Source of the DNA: Hippophae tibetana
Lineage: Eukaryota > Streptophyta > Magnoliopsida > Rosales > Elaeagnaceae
Reading direction: 5' to 3'
DNA: 64,000 nt
NCBI GenBank assembly: GCA_037013495.1
Contig: CM072810.1
Location: 32,083,843-32,147,842, forward strand
Shown piece after piece: positions 10,990 to 21,850 of this stretch. The translations under genes were made by a program, and so were the position numbers. Positions within the stretch are counted from its first letter, which is position 1. Every line of letters begins with the position of its first letter. The notes under the pieces were generated by a model. That model did not search any database and was not told where the DNA came from. It saw nothing but the letters and a program-made list of their open reading frames with translations.

Positions 10990-12155
10990 GCTAAAATAAT
11001 GTTTGACCTTCTACCTATTGATTTTTAGGGCAAAGGCCAACTTATCTATCATTAGGTATCTACTTTGAGAGTTTTTTAGGATTTGACTAATGTAGTAGAT
11101 GAGGTGTTGGACCTTATTTCTTTCAACAAGGAGCATGACACTACAAGTCTAGCTGACCACAGCCAAATACAAGTAAAAATATTCTCCTGGGAGAGGGCTG
11201 ACTATGATAAGAGGTTTTCTCACGTACATTTTGATTCCTTCAAAAGCTATGTCACAATCCTCATCACAAAAAACTGATGTGTTCTTCCTCAACATTTTGA
11301 AGAATGGCATACACTTTTCCTTGCATTTGGAGGTAAATCTATTTAGTGCCACTATTCTTCCATTCAGCTATTGAATCTTTTTCAGATTGGTAGGAGGCTT
11401 TATACTCACAAGGGCCAATATCTTATCAGAGTTAGCCTTAACCCTTAGGGTAGATATGAGGTATCTTAAGAATTTTCCTGAAGCAACACCATAGACATAT
11501 TTCTTAGGGTTAAGTCTCATGCCATGCCTTCAGATTACGAAAAATATCTCCTTTAAGTATTTGACATGGTTTACTGGCTGCACTAAATTTACTACCATGT
11601 CATCCATATATACCTCCCAGTTTTTTCCTAGATGAATGACACATATTTTTTACGAGATATTGATATGTTGCCCCTACAATCTTCAATCCAAATGGCATTC
11701 TAGTATAGTAGAAGGTCCCTTCCTCTATGTTGAAATATGTTTTATCCTCGTCATTCGGTTGCATTATGATATGATGGTAACCAAAATATGCATCCAAGAA
11801 ACTCATTAATCCAAAGCCGACAGCGGTATGAACTAGTTGATCGATACTAGGGAGGGGAAAAAATATTTGGGGCATGCCTCATTTAAAGGCCACACATACG
11901 GGGTGAATTGCTGCCTTTTTCACTAGCACCACATTTGACATCCAAGTAGGGTAGTTCACCTCCTTTATAATATCTATCTTCCTATGGGTGGTGACCTGAC
12001 TTTTTATCACCTCATTATTTTCCTTAGAGAACTTCCTCTTTCTTTGTTGGACATGTCTAGCCTCTAGATTGACATTTAACCTATGGGTTATGATCTTCGG
12101 TTCGATCCCAAGCATGTTTGTAGGGGTCCATGTGAAGAGATCAGAGTTCATACGT
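10990..12155 (-). pseudogene. Tat-2 reverse transcriptase and RNase H, broken
   Basis: 12151-11879 holds the pre-RT linker (MLGIEPKIITHRLNV) and the first RT motifs (WMSNVVLVKK). 11875-11600 has the SFLDAYFGYHHI and MPFGLKIVGATYQ motifs, but the region expected to hold the YVDD box near 11600 is degraded (IYG followed by a frame break). 11352-11149 is the connection/RNase H region (LNRFTSKCKEKCMPFFKMLRKN, then YLYLAVVS). The frame changes at 11878 and again near 11590. All motifs are in normal order but the protein is broken. Confidence 0.85.
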
Positions 12156-12199
12156 AGAAATCAAGATAGTTAGCACTCCATCTAATTTATTAAATCTAC

Positions 12200-12745
12200 A
12201 CTCACCTTTAAAAGGTGACTCTCTCCATTGTCTCCCATTGAAAAGTCTCGTACTTCATTTGAATTGATAGACTGTGCTAGAAATTTACCTCCTAATCTTC
12301 TTTGAAAGGGGCCTTTTGTGATTGCTACTTAAGGGTGACCTCATTCATGGTCCCAACTACATAGTTGGTGCTACTATTGAATTCCACCAGGAGCAGCTCC
12401 CTCCTTATATTGTCAACTCTTTTACACCAAGGGTTCTTGTTGTAGACAAAAAAAGAAAATCCATTAAGCTACTAGTGTCAACCATGATTCGACAAACATC
12501 ATAGGACTCTATCCTTAAAGTGATCATCAAGGGATCTTCATAATGAGATGAGGTCTCGTCCTTCTCTGTGAAGGTGATCTCTATATGGGGTCTTACTGTT
12601 TCCAGATTGTATACATACGAGGAGTCTCATAATTCTCTAGCATGCCTCTTGCACAAGTTATTGGTGGTCCCATTGATCTTGGGCCCTCTGTGTATGGTAT
12701 GGATGGTCCTGATGTTGGATTCATTGTGAGGGTCTCTCTCACTAC
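12200..12745 (-). pseudogene. Tat-2 aspartic protease, broken
   Basis: The frame around 12495-12465 reads VCRIMVDTSSL, where the active-site D-T-G has become D-T-S. The surroundings match the protease of Tat-1 (4545-4060). It lies between gag and RT as expected. Stops interrupt it near 12460. Confidence 0.65.
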
Positions 12746-12749
12746 TTGA

Positions 12750-13990
12750 TGAAGCGGGTCACTTCAATGCTTCACATCCAATTTGCCGCCCTTCACCATC
12801 ATTGTTGCTCCCTAAGAGGTCTTTTAAATATCGTTTGGACAACATATCCTCTATCTCTTTCTTAAGGTTCTTGTAATCTCTCATCTTATGTCCTACACTG
12901 TTATGAAAGGCACACCATTTAGATGTGTCCCTAAGGGGAGCCTTCATTTTTAACGGCCATTTGACATTTGGCTCCTCCTCCATTTGTATTACTGTTTGGG
13001 CTAGACTCACTCTCAAGGATGGGCCCCTAAATGGAGATAGTGACCTTCCCCAAGTCCCTTGTTCCTAGACCATTGGATACTCACCCTATTATTTAGTATG
13101 AAGCATTTGTTTTTATTGATCCTGTTATCTTGTTTAGCCCTGTCATAACTCATCCTTCTTTTTGTTTCTGGTGTAACTTCCGTAGCTACCTGGATGTTCT
13201 TAACCAAACCCAACTCTCTTTTGAGATTGAAGAAATTCCCTACCTCTCCATATGCTTCCTCCAAAGTATGAAGGACCATCTTGGTTAGTTCTACGAATAG
13301 GTTGGAATCCCTTAGATGACCACACCTAAAGGCCTCTATTGTAATAGAGCTCAGGAAGTCAAAGATTTATATCTTTTCTTCTCTGAATCTTTTCATAAAT
13401 TCTTGGGTAGACTTACCTCATCTTTGAACGATTGAGAAAAGGTTGTGCGATTCCTTCCTTAGTGGCTTGTTGCAGGCATAATTAGTGATAAACAACTTGG
13501 AAAATTATGGGAAATAGGTGATGGTATGAGGTTCTAGGTTATTGAACCACTTCTGGGTGCCAGCATAGAGAGTGGTATTGAATAGTTTACACATCATGGT
13601 GTCTCTTTTTCCCTGCATGTGGATCACAAAGGCCATGGCTATTTTGAAGTGTTGTACATGAGTAACCGAATCTTTAATCCCCTTATAGTCTGGAGACACA
13701 TAGTTGTTCATAGTCCCTATCTATATCATAGGGTGCCTTACCTTTTCCTACTTTTCATTGGCCATTTTCAAGGTCGGGTCTTACTTTCTGTCTGCCTATT
13801 CCAATGCCCAATGCCTAAAATCGTGCTATTCCTAGCTTTTTCTTTCCTACAATCATTGCTCGTCATTGGGTCCCATAGAACCGTAAGAGAGGTCACCCTC
13901 AACATCGCACTAGGCTTGGGTAAGCTCGGGCACAACATAATCTGGTTTGTTCTTACCAACCAGATTAGGTGTTTAACCTTCAGAGGCTCT
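12750..13990 (-). pseudogene. Tat-2 gag, broken
   Basis: Three minus-strand pieces: 13711-13505 with the MCKLFNTTL...WFNNLEPHTIT retrotransposon gag core; 13279-13013 with EAYGEVGNFFNLKREL; 13016-12759 with WCAFHNSVGHKMRDY...LKKEIEDML, the Tat gag C-terminal motif. The 13990-13720 part is the N-terminal region. Frame changes occur at 13500, 13280 and 13015. It precedes the protease and follows the primer-binding site. Confidence 0.8.
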
Positions 13991-14261
13991 CAGACCTGAT
14001 TGTGACCGTAGTGTCCTATTTTTCTCACCTAGTCTCTTTAAGTTTCCTCTTTAGTTCAAGAAGTTGACGAGCCAGCTCATGATGGAGATTAATTTATATT
14101 ATGGTCTCAATTGTCCCTCAATTCGTGTTCCTACCATGATGATCGTGATTATGGGCTAAGTGGAACATATGTTTTTTCTATTTCAACCTCTTTTAGAATT
14201 TAGGGTGAATCCTTAAAACTATGGGGTCAGAAGCCAAGGCTCGACCATCAAATCTTCCCTA

Positions 14262-14275
14262 CAGTGGGCGCCAAA
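14262..14275 (-). promoter_or_regulatory. Tat-2 primer-binding site
   Basis: On the minus strand TTTGGCGCCCACTG follows the LTR end after one or two bases. TGGCGCC-type sites are the usual primer-binding sites of Tat and Athila elements. Confidence 0.75.
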
Positions 14276-14276
14276 C

Positions 14277-14639
14277 TATTAGGATTGGTCCAATTTATAG
14301 AGAGAAAAACTAGAAAGAAGTAATAGAATTGTGTGAGGATATGTGGCCCTCTCATAAAGCCTATGTATATATAAAGTATTACATGTACACGTGTTGATTA
14401 TATAGGATATACACATCATAACTTGTCAGAAGGGTATAAAAGTAAAAAAAATATGTTTATAGCTTGAGGTTAACCACCCCAAAGCTTGGCATTGAGGTTG
14501 ATCTTACACCACTAAAACTTGTAGGTGTAGGTGGGTTCCTCCCACGAGTGTGGTTATGGGCACGAGCACAGGTAGGTCCTTTCTGACTGCTCGAGCTATT
14601 AGTTGGATCGGCCTTAGGATCAAATTATATGTCGAAACA
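14277..14639 (-). mobile_element. Tat-2 5' LTR, 363 bp
   Basis: It lies next to the primer-binding site and ends at 14639 (TGTTTCGAC on the minus strand). It has the same length as the inverted 3' LTR at 5467-5829. Flanked at 14640-14644 by AGTCT (minus). The base pair next to the primer-binding site has mutated from CA to TA. Confidence 0.8.
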
Positions 14640-15410
14640 AGACTCATAGGATACATGATTGTTTTGAAATGTTAAACATGAGCTACCATATCCTTTGTTC
14701 CTTGGTAATCTGGACACTTGAGGGCATTTAATTTGGTTTGTGGTTCATTTCTCTCTATTTCATAGAGAAATGGGAGACATATAGGTTTTTACAATCCCTA
14801 TCCATATAACATTGTGACTTACCCTTATCTTGCCTTCTATTTGTTTCTTTGAAGGTCTCGACTTGTTTCCTATTTGTTTCTTCTAAGGCTTAGAAGTGTG
14901 CCTCCTAGTTCCTTCACTCTCCCATTAATTACTTATTGTTGAGCCCAACTACATTGGGGGATGGACGATGTCTACTACATTATCAACTCAAGCATGCTTA
15001 TCTCTTACAAGACCTGACTAATTTCTTCAACTAGTTTATTAGCTCAACCCAAGAAAACATTTAAGTCTAGTCGTGTGGATAACACTTTGTTTTCTCACCT
15101 AGTCTCATCGAGCTCTCTTCTCAGCTCGAGAAGTTGTCGAGCCAAATCTTGATGAGGGTCGATCTTAGCTTGTACCTCAACTTGTGGTTCGGCTCGAGCT
15201 TTTTCAGGGATTGGTAAGGTGTTGTTCTATGATGCCATTTTATTTGCTAGTCACAATCTTTTCTCAACTTACGTTCCAACAATGATGAATGCGGATCTTA
15301 GAGAGTGCGAGGTGGAGTTTTTGTTTGTGAGGTCTCTCTCTCAAACTCGGGGTGAATCCTCGAGAATACGGGGTCAGAAGCTATAGCTTGACCTTTAAAT
15401 CCTAAGCCCC
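14640..15410 (-). pseudogene. Tat-3 gag N-terminal part, interrupted by Tat-2
   Basis: Similar in order and wording to Tat-2 leader and gag (13650-14260), but diverged and full of stops. The gag ends at 14640 with AGTCT, exactly where the Tat-2 LTR starts, and its continuation is found at 5835 on the other strand. Confidence 0.65.
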
Positions 15411-15660
15411 ACGGTAAGTGTCAAAATGTTGGGATGATCCAATTTTAGAGATAAAACTTGACGAGAAGTGAGATAATTGAGTAAATTGTGTGGATCTCAC
15501 ATTAAGTTCATTCATATATATATATATATATATATATGACATTACACGTATACGCATCAATTACATAGAAATATACATCATAACGTGTGAAAGCGTAAAT
15601 TAGTAAAAATATAATTTAACTTAAGATCGATCATTTTGATAAATTAGATCGATAGTTGTT
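15411..15660 (-). mobile_element. Tat-3 primer-binding site and LTR end
   Basis: A degraded site (TTTGACACTTACCGTGGGG on the minus strand) is followed by an LTR end reading GGATCATCCCAACA on the minus strand, from 15427 upward. It resembles the Tat-2 LTR in order. An (AT)12 microsatellite interrupts it at 15514-15537. The outer LTR end is not resolved. Confidence 0.6.
15514..15537. repeat. (AT)12 microsatellite
   Basis: Perfect dinucleotide run inside the Tat-3 LTR. Confidence 0.95.
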
Positions 15661-16080
15661 CCTCAGATACTTCAAGTTATTTTATATAAGCGAGACCATC
15701 TTACAATCATCACTTTAAGTACATACATATCTTAAGATTTTGGACAAAGTATATAATGGATCGAACTATTCATAAGTTGGGGGTACAGATTGAACTTCAT
15801 GTTCAAACAATCAGTTATATTAAAAACCATATTTAAATAAATAAAATATAAAATATATCTATTTGATTAATTCATCCAAAGTTCATAAAACTGTTTTAAG
15901 GTCACCAACAAAATAAAGAAAAGGGAGCAGAAATTAATTAATAAATATGAGCGCCTTTTAGAAGGTCAGCCTTTTGAAAAGGTCGGTCATATTTGTGCCT
16001 AATAAAAATAAAATTTTGTTTTCAATTAGTTGATGGGCTCCAAACAATTTTTAGTCTATCAACAGAAACAGGCAAAAACC
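15661..16080 (+). promoter_or_regulatory. probable promoter region of the calmodulin-binding gene
   Basis: AT-rich, without open frames or repeat similarity inside the window. It precedes the inferred 5'-UTR exon. AATAAAATAAA-type AT runs occur at 15990-16020, but no unambiguous TATA box can be chosen. This is inferred from position only. Confidence 0.35.
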
Positions 16081-16265
16081 ACTCGCAACCTTTGAGTTTT
16101 TGCGCAATTTGTGTCGTTTCTTTTCAATAATTACTCGTATCAATTCTCCTTTTCTTCAACCAATTCTCCTTTTCTTCCTTGACATAATCACGTTTTCTAC
16201 CTTTCTCTTGTTTTCTTAATTATTTCTTTTCTTTTCCTATAATTAATTCTTCCATTTGATCAAAG
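16081..16265 (+). other. inferred 5'-UTR exon of the calmodulin-binding gene
   Basis: A strongly pyrimidine-rich stretch typical of plant leaders, with the 17-mer CAATTCTCCTTTTCTTC repeated at 16141 and 16161. It ends at a near-ideal plant donor (CAAAG|GTACGT; GT at 16266-16267). The exon start is a guess; the donor is the supported point. Splicing to 18869 would place the ATG 30 bases into the second exon. RNA evidence would settle it. Confidence 0.5.
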
Positions 16266-18868
16266 GTACGTTATCTACTATATAGTCTTTTGATTCTCAT
16301 AAACCCATGTAAATTTTATCTCATAATTTCATGTATATGTTGTATTTTCCCTCAAATCAATAATTTTTATTTTATTAGTCATACTCTGCATTTTTCCTAG
16401 TTACTGTCTTGATTTTAAGATTATTTTAATTTATTGAAACGATATCTAGAATTAAGTTGGAGAAAATGATATCCTAAATTTATGTTAGGGATCGGAGACT
16501 TTAAATTGATTCATATGTGCTACTTTTATGAAATGTCGTTCCTTATCCCATTCCTTTTATGTTTGTTCGATTTTATAGATTTTTATAATGTTTCAATAAT
16601 ATTTTCTAAGTAATCTATACTTCTAGTTTGTTTACTTGAATTTCAACGTACAAAAGAATTGTTTGGATATTACTTGACTTAGAAAGTACTTAAACATGCA
16701 ACTAATGATGAAAATATTGATGACATAGTCAGTATTGTCGTGATAATGTTTATATTTTATGCATTTCGATATCGAAATATGATATCTATATCTTTTTATC
16801 AAATTTTTATAAAATTGTCATGAAAAAGTCATTATCGCTTAAATGTTATTTAAATGTCCTTTTTTTTACTAAAATATTTTATATATTGTGGATATTTTGT
16901 TAAAATATCGTTAGAATATCATTGAATTATAGCTAAAATATTGAATAAAATATTAAAAATATCAATTCTTAATTTATTTTTATCTTTTTTTTTATTCAAA
17001 AATTATTTCAATTCAATTTGTTTTTACTTTTACAAAAAAAAAATATATTCTCTTTATTTTTGTTGGTAACCTGTTCTTTATGCATATAAAATTAATAGGT
17101 ATAAGTACTTGTTCTTTATGCATATGAAATTAATAGGTATAAGTACTAGTTATTATGATCGATTGCAAATTAGATTTGTAAGATCCATATAAACTAGTTA
17201 CCATACAAGAAAGCAAGTCACAAATAATGAAACAATACAAAATGAGCAAATACTTATGAATAAATCTATGAAATTTATTTTTGAGATTTATTTATTTATA
17301 ATAGTTGATACAATTAGGTAATTTATTTAATTATTTCAAATATTTTAATTACATATTCTATAATATTTAACAAAAAAGAATATATATTTTATTATAAAAT
17401 ATTTTAATTAATTAATTAACTTATTAATTAATATAAATATTTAAAATATATGTATTAAATAAAAAAATTGTTTAAAATATAAGCAATTGATTGTTTTGAT
17501 GTTTTATAAAGTTTTACAAAAAAAAATTAATATTTTTGATAGAATTTTTATTATTATTTTTAATTTTTTTTCATTAATAATAATATTTTTAATATTTTGT
17601 TAAAAATGATATCTTATTATTTTTATTAAAATTCATAGATATTTTAAACCTTCATGCATTATGTTAACAATGACGATTACGGAAAAGAGCACGTGAAAAA
17701 ACGTGTAATTGATAATTTGTGCTACATAAAGAACCAATTTAATTTTATAAAAAAATTTATACAATTCAACTCAGCCACTCTTAATAAGGATTTAAATCTC
17801 AAATATTTAATATACACATGTGAGCTTTATGCTATTAAAACAACGACACTCATTAGCATATTTTATAATTAGTAATAATTAGTATTATACATATCTTACT
17901 TTTTTTTTCTTGGTTCAATGCCGACCACGTACTTGAAAAAAAAAATTATTTATACATAAATTTTAATATTATTATAATGATGTAATAGTTAATTATAAAT
18001 TAAAAAAATAAATTTTAATATTTTAATTAATAATTATTTATTATATTAATTATAATTATATCATAATATAAAAAAATACTGTATCCATGATGAATTTGAA
18101 TCATATGAATTCCATCTACTTTGCACGTATTAACATTTTATGCTTGTGTTTGTTAGATTTGTCTGTAGACTCCATTTATAATTATTTCTGGATTAGACAT
18201 AAGAATTTTTAAATGACAGTTTCTATTATAATCTAACACAGCGTATTGTAACTTGATAATCTTAACTAATATTATTTACGTTGAGATGTCATTTCACTCA
18301 AGAAAATTCTCCATTTTCCTTTTGAAAATAAATGAAGGTTTAATGAAATAATATGAATTTATTTCATAAATAAAATTTTATTTTTAATTTTTTATATAAT
18401 AAAAGTGTTATTTTTCATACAATTTTAAAAAATATATGTTTTATCTTATTATGCCGTTGGCATAGTTTTTTATAAAGTAAAAAATATTTTTTATTATGAT
18501 TAAAAGTAAAATAATATAAATAACTGTATTATCTAAAAATTAAACAGATAAATAAAACCATTTTAAAACCAAATGTTAATACCAATTTTTTTTTTAAATT
18601 ATGATTGTGTTGAGTAAAAATCATTAAAGTTTTCTTGTATTATTATTTTTTGGCATAATCATAAAGAATAAATTTAAAATATTACAAATTTGTTATAAAT
18701 ATTAAATTAATGATTTTACATAATAGGAAAAGATATTAAAGTTGGACCCTAGTAATTATTTTTAATTAAATTTTGTTACGTGTGTTTGCTATAGTTGCTT
18801 AGAGGTATGTGATATATATATATAATAGGGATAAATTCAAAGTAATACTAACTATATTATGTATGCAG
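16266..18868 (+). other. inferred 2.6-kb leader intron
   Basis: Bounded by GT at 16266 and AG at 18867-18868. A perfect TACTAAC branch-point consensus lies at 18846-18852, 16 bases before the acceptor, followed by a T/A-rich tract ending TATGCAG. The interior is very AT-rich, has no credible ORF, and includes a 38-bp direct repeat at 17072-17147. Leader introns are common in plant genes and often raise expression. The length and the donor choice are inference. Confidence 0.5.
17072..17147. repeat. 38-bp direct repeat, two copies
   Basis: Copies at about 17072-17109 and 17110-17147 differ by one or two bases (TTCTTTATGCATATRAAATT core). It lies in the inferred leader intron. Confidence 0.85.
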
Positions 18869-18898
18869 GTTAGAGAGCACACAATAAAAGATTATTAC

Positions 18899-20272
18899 AT
18901 GGCAACAAGAGTAAAAGAAAGCAGCACTAGTAATAGTCCTGTGGGAAAGGAGAAGAAAGATTCTCACACATCATCCCACACAAAGCTCACCAAAACATCA
19001 ACCTCATCTGAAACTCATTCTTGTACTACAGATCACAAACAAAGAATCAAAAGCTATCTCAAGCCTACTTTAAGCTCCAAAACTGAATCTTTCAAAAATA
19101 AGAAAATTGGATCTTCATCATCAACCGTTGATCATCATAATGATAATCATAATGATCATTCCAACCAATATAAAGCAACAATGAATAGAAGAAGATCATT
19201 TGACAAACCACCATCAGCTGCGTCACGCTTTCAAAAATCACTCGTATCTCCCGGTCCTCGTGATCGTAATGCTTATCTTAAATCATCCACCTTTTCTTCT
19301 AAATCTAGCTCAAAGCCCATTAACATTGGTCATGATAATCAAAAGTTGAGTAATGCAACTCATAGTAAGCTCCAATATAGGCCAGTTTCAAATAAATCCC
19401 ATACAAAGATTGCTACTGTATCTGGTGGTGTAAATGTGAAGAAGAACACAACCCAGAATAAGAATAAGGAAGCTGTTTCTTTTTCTGCTTCTGCTTCTAG
19501 TACAAAAGTTCCAAAGAGTGGCAATTGTGTCATGACACAAACATCAACCGATCATATTGAAGTTACGCAAGAAGCATATCAATCTTTGGTTGATCATCAT
19601 GATCAGATAGCAGAGATTGAACAAAGTCATGAAGATCATGATGACCATGAGGTTCAAGAGGTACTCTCCGAAGATCAGCTAAGATCGTTCGAAAATAGTA
19701 ATAGTGAGCATGTTGAAGAAAATATTAATGAAGATAAAAGTGGTGAACAAGGTGATAGCTCGACATTCTCAGAGGAAATTAAAGCCAAATTAAGTGATGG
19801 TACTTCAGAAAGTATTCAAAAGAATGAAAATGAAAGCAATGTGACTAATGATATTAACTCAGAAGAGAGTAGTGTTGATCCAAGTGGAACAAAAGATGAG
19901 GTGGTAAAAGAGGAGATAGTAAAGGAAGGTAATGATTATGTAGAAGAAGCAGCTAAGGAAAAAGAAAATGAAAAGAATGAGGTGAAGAGTTTGGAGGAAG
20001 AAGATATTGTTATTAATGGGAATGAAGAGGAGGGTGGTACTAGTTCAAAGAAAGAAGAAGAAGAAGTGGAGAAAATTAATGGGGATGAGGAACAAGAAGC
20101 AGCAAAAGTAGAGGTAAAGAGTCAAGGTGAGCAAGGGAATAAGAAAGAATCTCCTGCAGCATACAATGATGTGATTGAAGAGACTGCTAGCAAACTCTTA
20201 GAGAAGAGGAAGAATAAGGTGAGAGCTTTGGTTGGTGCATTTGAGACTGTCATTGATTATGAATCCAAATGA
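18899..20272 (+). CDS. plant calmodulin-binding-domain protein, 457 aa
   Basis: Single-exon CDS. The start ATG at 18899 (MATRVKES) is chosen over the upstream in-frame ATG at 18809 because an intron acceptor with branch point lies between them at 18868. Residues 1-200 are Ser/Thr/Lys/Asn-rich and look disordered, with His/Asp runs near residues 85-95 and 240-250. Residues 240-425 are very acidic (Glu/Asp/Lys-rich). The last 30 residues (KLLEKRKNKVRALVGAFETVI) match the end of the plant calmodulin-binding domain family (Pfam CaM_binding, PF07839): a basic amphipathic helix with VRALVGAFETV. In that family this domain binds calcium-calmodulin; the proteins are large, mostly disordered and poorly characterised. 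This one is short for the family and keeps only the C-terminal core of the domain. No transmembrane segment or signal peptide is seen. The frame is intact and codon use looks normal, unlike all surrounding ORFs. Its exact role is unknown. Confidence 0.9.
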   Translation: MATRVKESSTSNSPVGKEKKDSHTSSHTKLTKTSTSSETHSCTTDHKQRIKSYLKPTLSSKTESFKNKKIGSSSSTVDHHNDNHNDHSNQYKATMNRRRSFDKPPSAASRFQKSLVSPGPRDRNAYLKSSTFSSKSSSKPINIGHDNQKLSNATHSKLQYRPVSNKSHTKIATVSGGVNVKKNTTQNKNKEAVSFSASASSTKVPKSGNCVMTQTSTDHIEVTQEAYQSLVDHHDQIAEIEQSHEDHDDHEVQEVLSEDQLRSFENSNSEHVEENINEDKSGEQGDSSTFSEEIKAKLSDGTSESIQKNENESNVTNDINSEESSVDPSGTKDEVVKEEIVKEGNDYVEEAAKEKENEKNEVKSLEEEDIVINGNEEEGGTSSKKEEEEVEKINGDEEQEAAKVEVKSQGEQGNKKESPAAYNDVIEETASKLLEKRKNKVRALVGAFETVIDYESK

Positions 20273-20336
20273 AACCTATCTCATATATGATAAGTTAACA
20301 AAATTATACGAGTGTAATTTGATCAATTGAAAGAAA

Positions 20337-20485
20337 AATAAAAATGTTTTATAGGCAAAAGAAATACTAGTCATATTAACTGGATTATATGTGGTTGCTC
20401 GGAATTCATAATTTCTGTTACTATATCATGTTTGTGTAATAAAAGATTTTAGTGCATGAATCATCCTATTATATATTGTAATAAA
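20337..20485 (+). terminator. candidate polyadenylation signals
   Basis: AATAAA occurs at 20337-20342, 20438-20443 and 20480-20485, that is 65-210 bases after the stop codon, in T-rich sequence. Any of them could serve the calmodulin-binding gene. Confidence 0.55.
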
Positions 20486-20489
20486 TTAT

Positions 20490-21850
20490 GGCAACTGGCA
20501 AAACATATATATGTAAGTAGTAGGTATGGACAAGTGCAAGGCATATATATGTTCTATTTCTACATTAATTTTATACTTTAAAACGAATGATCAATTTGGT
20601 TGTGTTGCTTTTCAACCCGACTAATATGATACAGATATGAAAAATATATAGATTAGTCAAATTTAAGAAATTAGAATACTAATTAAATTAGTTAAATTAT
20701 AGAAGTGATTACCGAATTGATCAAATTAAAAATTCAAGAAAACCAAATTTGGCAAAGTAATTTTGATGACTAAATCAATAGTATCACATAAGTTGGATCC
20801 AAATGGATCAACAAGTTAATTTTTTTTTTATAAATTTTGGTTAAAGACATTAAGGCTTACTACACAATTGGTCCTAAAACTTCTTTGGATTTTACATTTT
20901 TGTCCCATAATTTTTTCTATTCCTTAATATGATATCCGCTATTTGTTTAAATTTAACACATTTAGTTAGAATTTAAAGATAATTAACTAAACGTGTAAAA
21001 TTTAAAAATTAAAAGATTAAATAATAAAAAATTTACAAGTTAGTTTTGATAGCTAAAGTAAAATATCAATCTAATTTATAAATTTAGATGCTATGTACAA
21101 TCCAAACATGATACAAGGTTGAGGGCATTTGACACTATGTTTACAAGATTTTCATAACTCTATTTAGTAAATAAATTAAATATAACCGGATAACACATAT
21201 AAAAATTTTCAAATAATAGTTTAATATTTTATAAGAAATTAATATATGAAAATTTTCAAATAATAGTTTAATATTTTATAAGAAATTAATATAACGTGAA
21301 CACGATAGACACTATCTAATCGAACTTAATAATGATTTTTTTAAAAAATAATATATATTAACTTACTATTTTATTTAGTTGATATGATATGATATAGATA
21401 AGAAAATGATGAGTTCAACATGATATATGAGCATTTATACATATTTTTAGACATCATTCCACCCATATTTATATTTATATTATGTTCCAATGCAGTTTAC
21501 TTATATATTTTGTGTTTTACATGTATTCAGGACCAAAACAAGCAAACAAATGACGGAAATACAAAACTCATATAAAAGTTGGAAACACCCTAATGCTCGT
21601 GGCTGCATTTTGTAATGAGTTGGGTTGCATCTTGAAGAATAGGGCCATAAATAATAAAAAATTCCCAAGTGGATGCAGTCAGGAAAACAGTGGATGTATA
21701 CTAACATAACTGAATCAACCAATCACTGAATAATCAACTAGTTAATCTAAATCAGTTGTGGGCATGCTATTGCATTCCCAATTTTAAGTTTAATAAAAAA
21801 ACTCCTAAAATCAAGGAGAAAATTTGAGAGTATGATACTTGGTGCATAAT
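20490..21850. other. AT-rich intergenic sequence
   Basis: No credible gene. It contains a 47-bp direct repeat (21202-21248 and 21249-21295, nearly identical). A stretch at 20860-20960 has the wording of plant dispersed short repeats, but no terminal inverted repeats could be fixed. Confidence 0.5.
21202..21295. repeat. 47-bp tandem duplication
   Basis: Two adjacent near-identical copies containing ATTTTCAAATAATAGTTTAA. Confidence 0.9.

Noticed and set aside
13619..13999. 126-codon plus-strand frame
   Set aside because: It lies antisense to the Tat-2 gag N-terminal part; no domain and no promoter.
17654..17872. 72-codon frame in the leader intron
   Set aside because: AT-rich chance frame without similarity, inside the inferred intron.
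18809..18898. Upstream in-frame ATG as start of the calmodulin-binding protein
   Set aside because: A consensus branch point and acceptor fall between it and the ATG at 18899, and the encoded 30 residues do not resemble the family.
20860..21020. MITE downstream of the host gene
   Set aside because: Wording suggests a dispersed repeat, but no terminal inverted repeats or target duplication could be defined.
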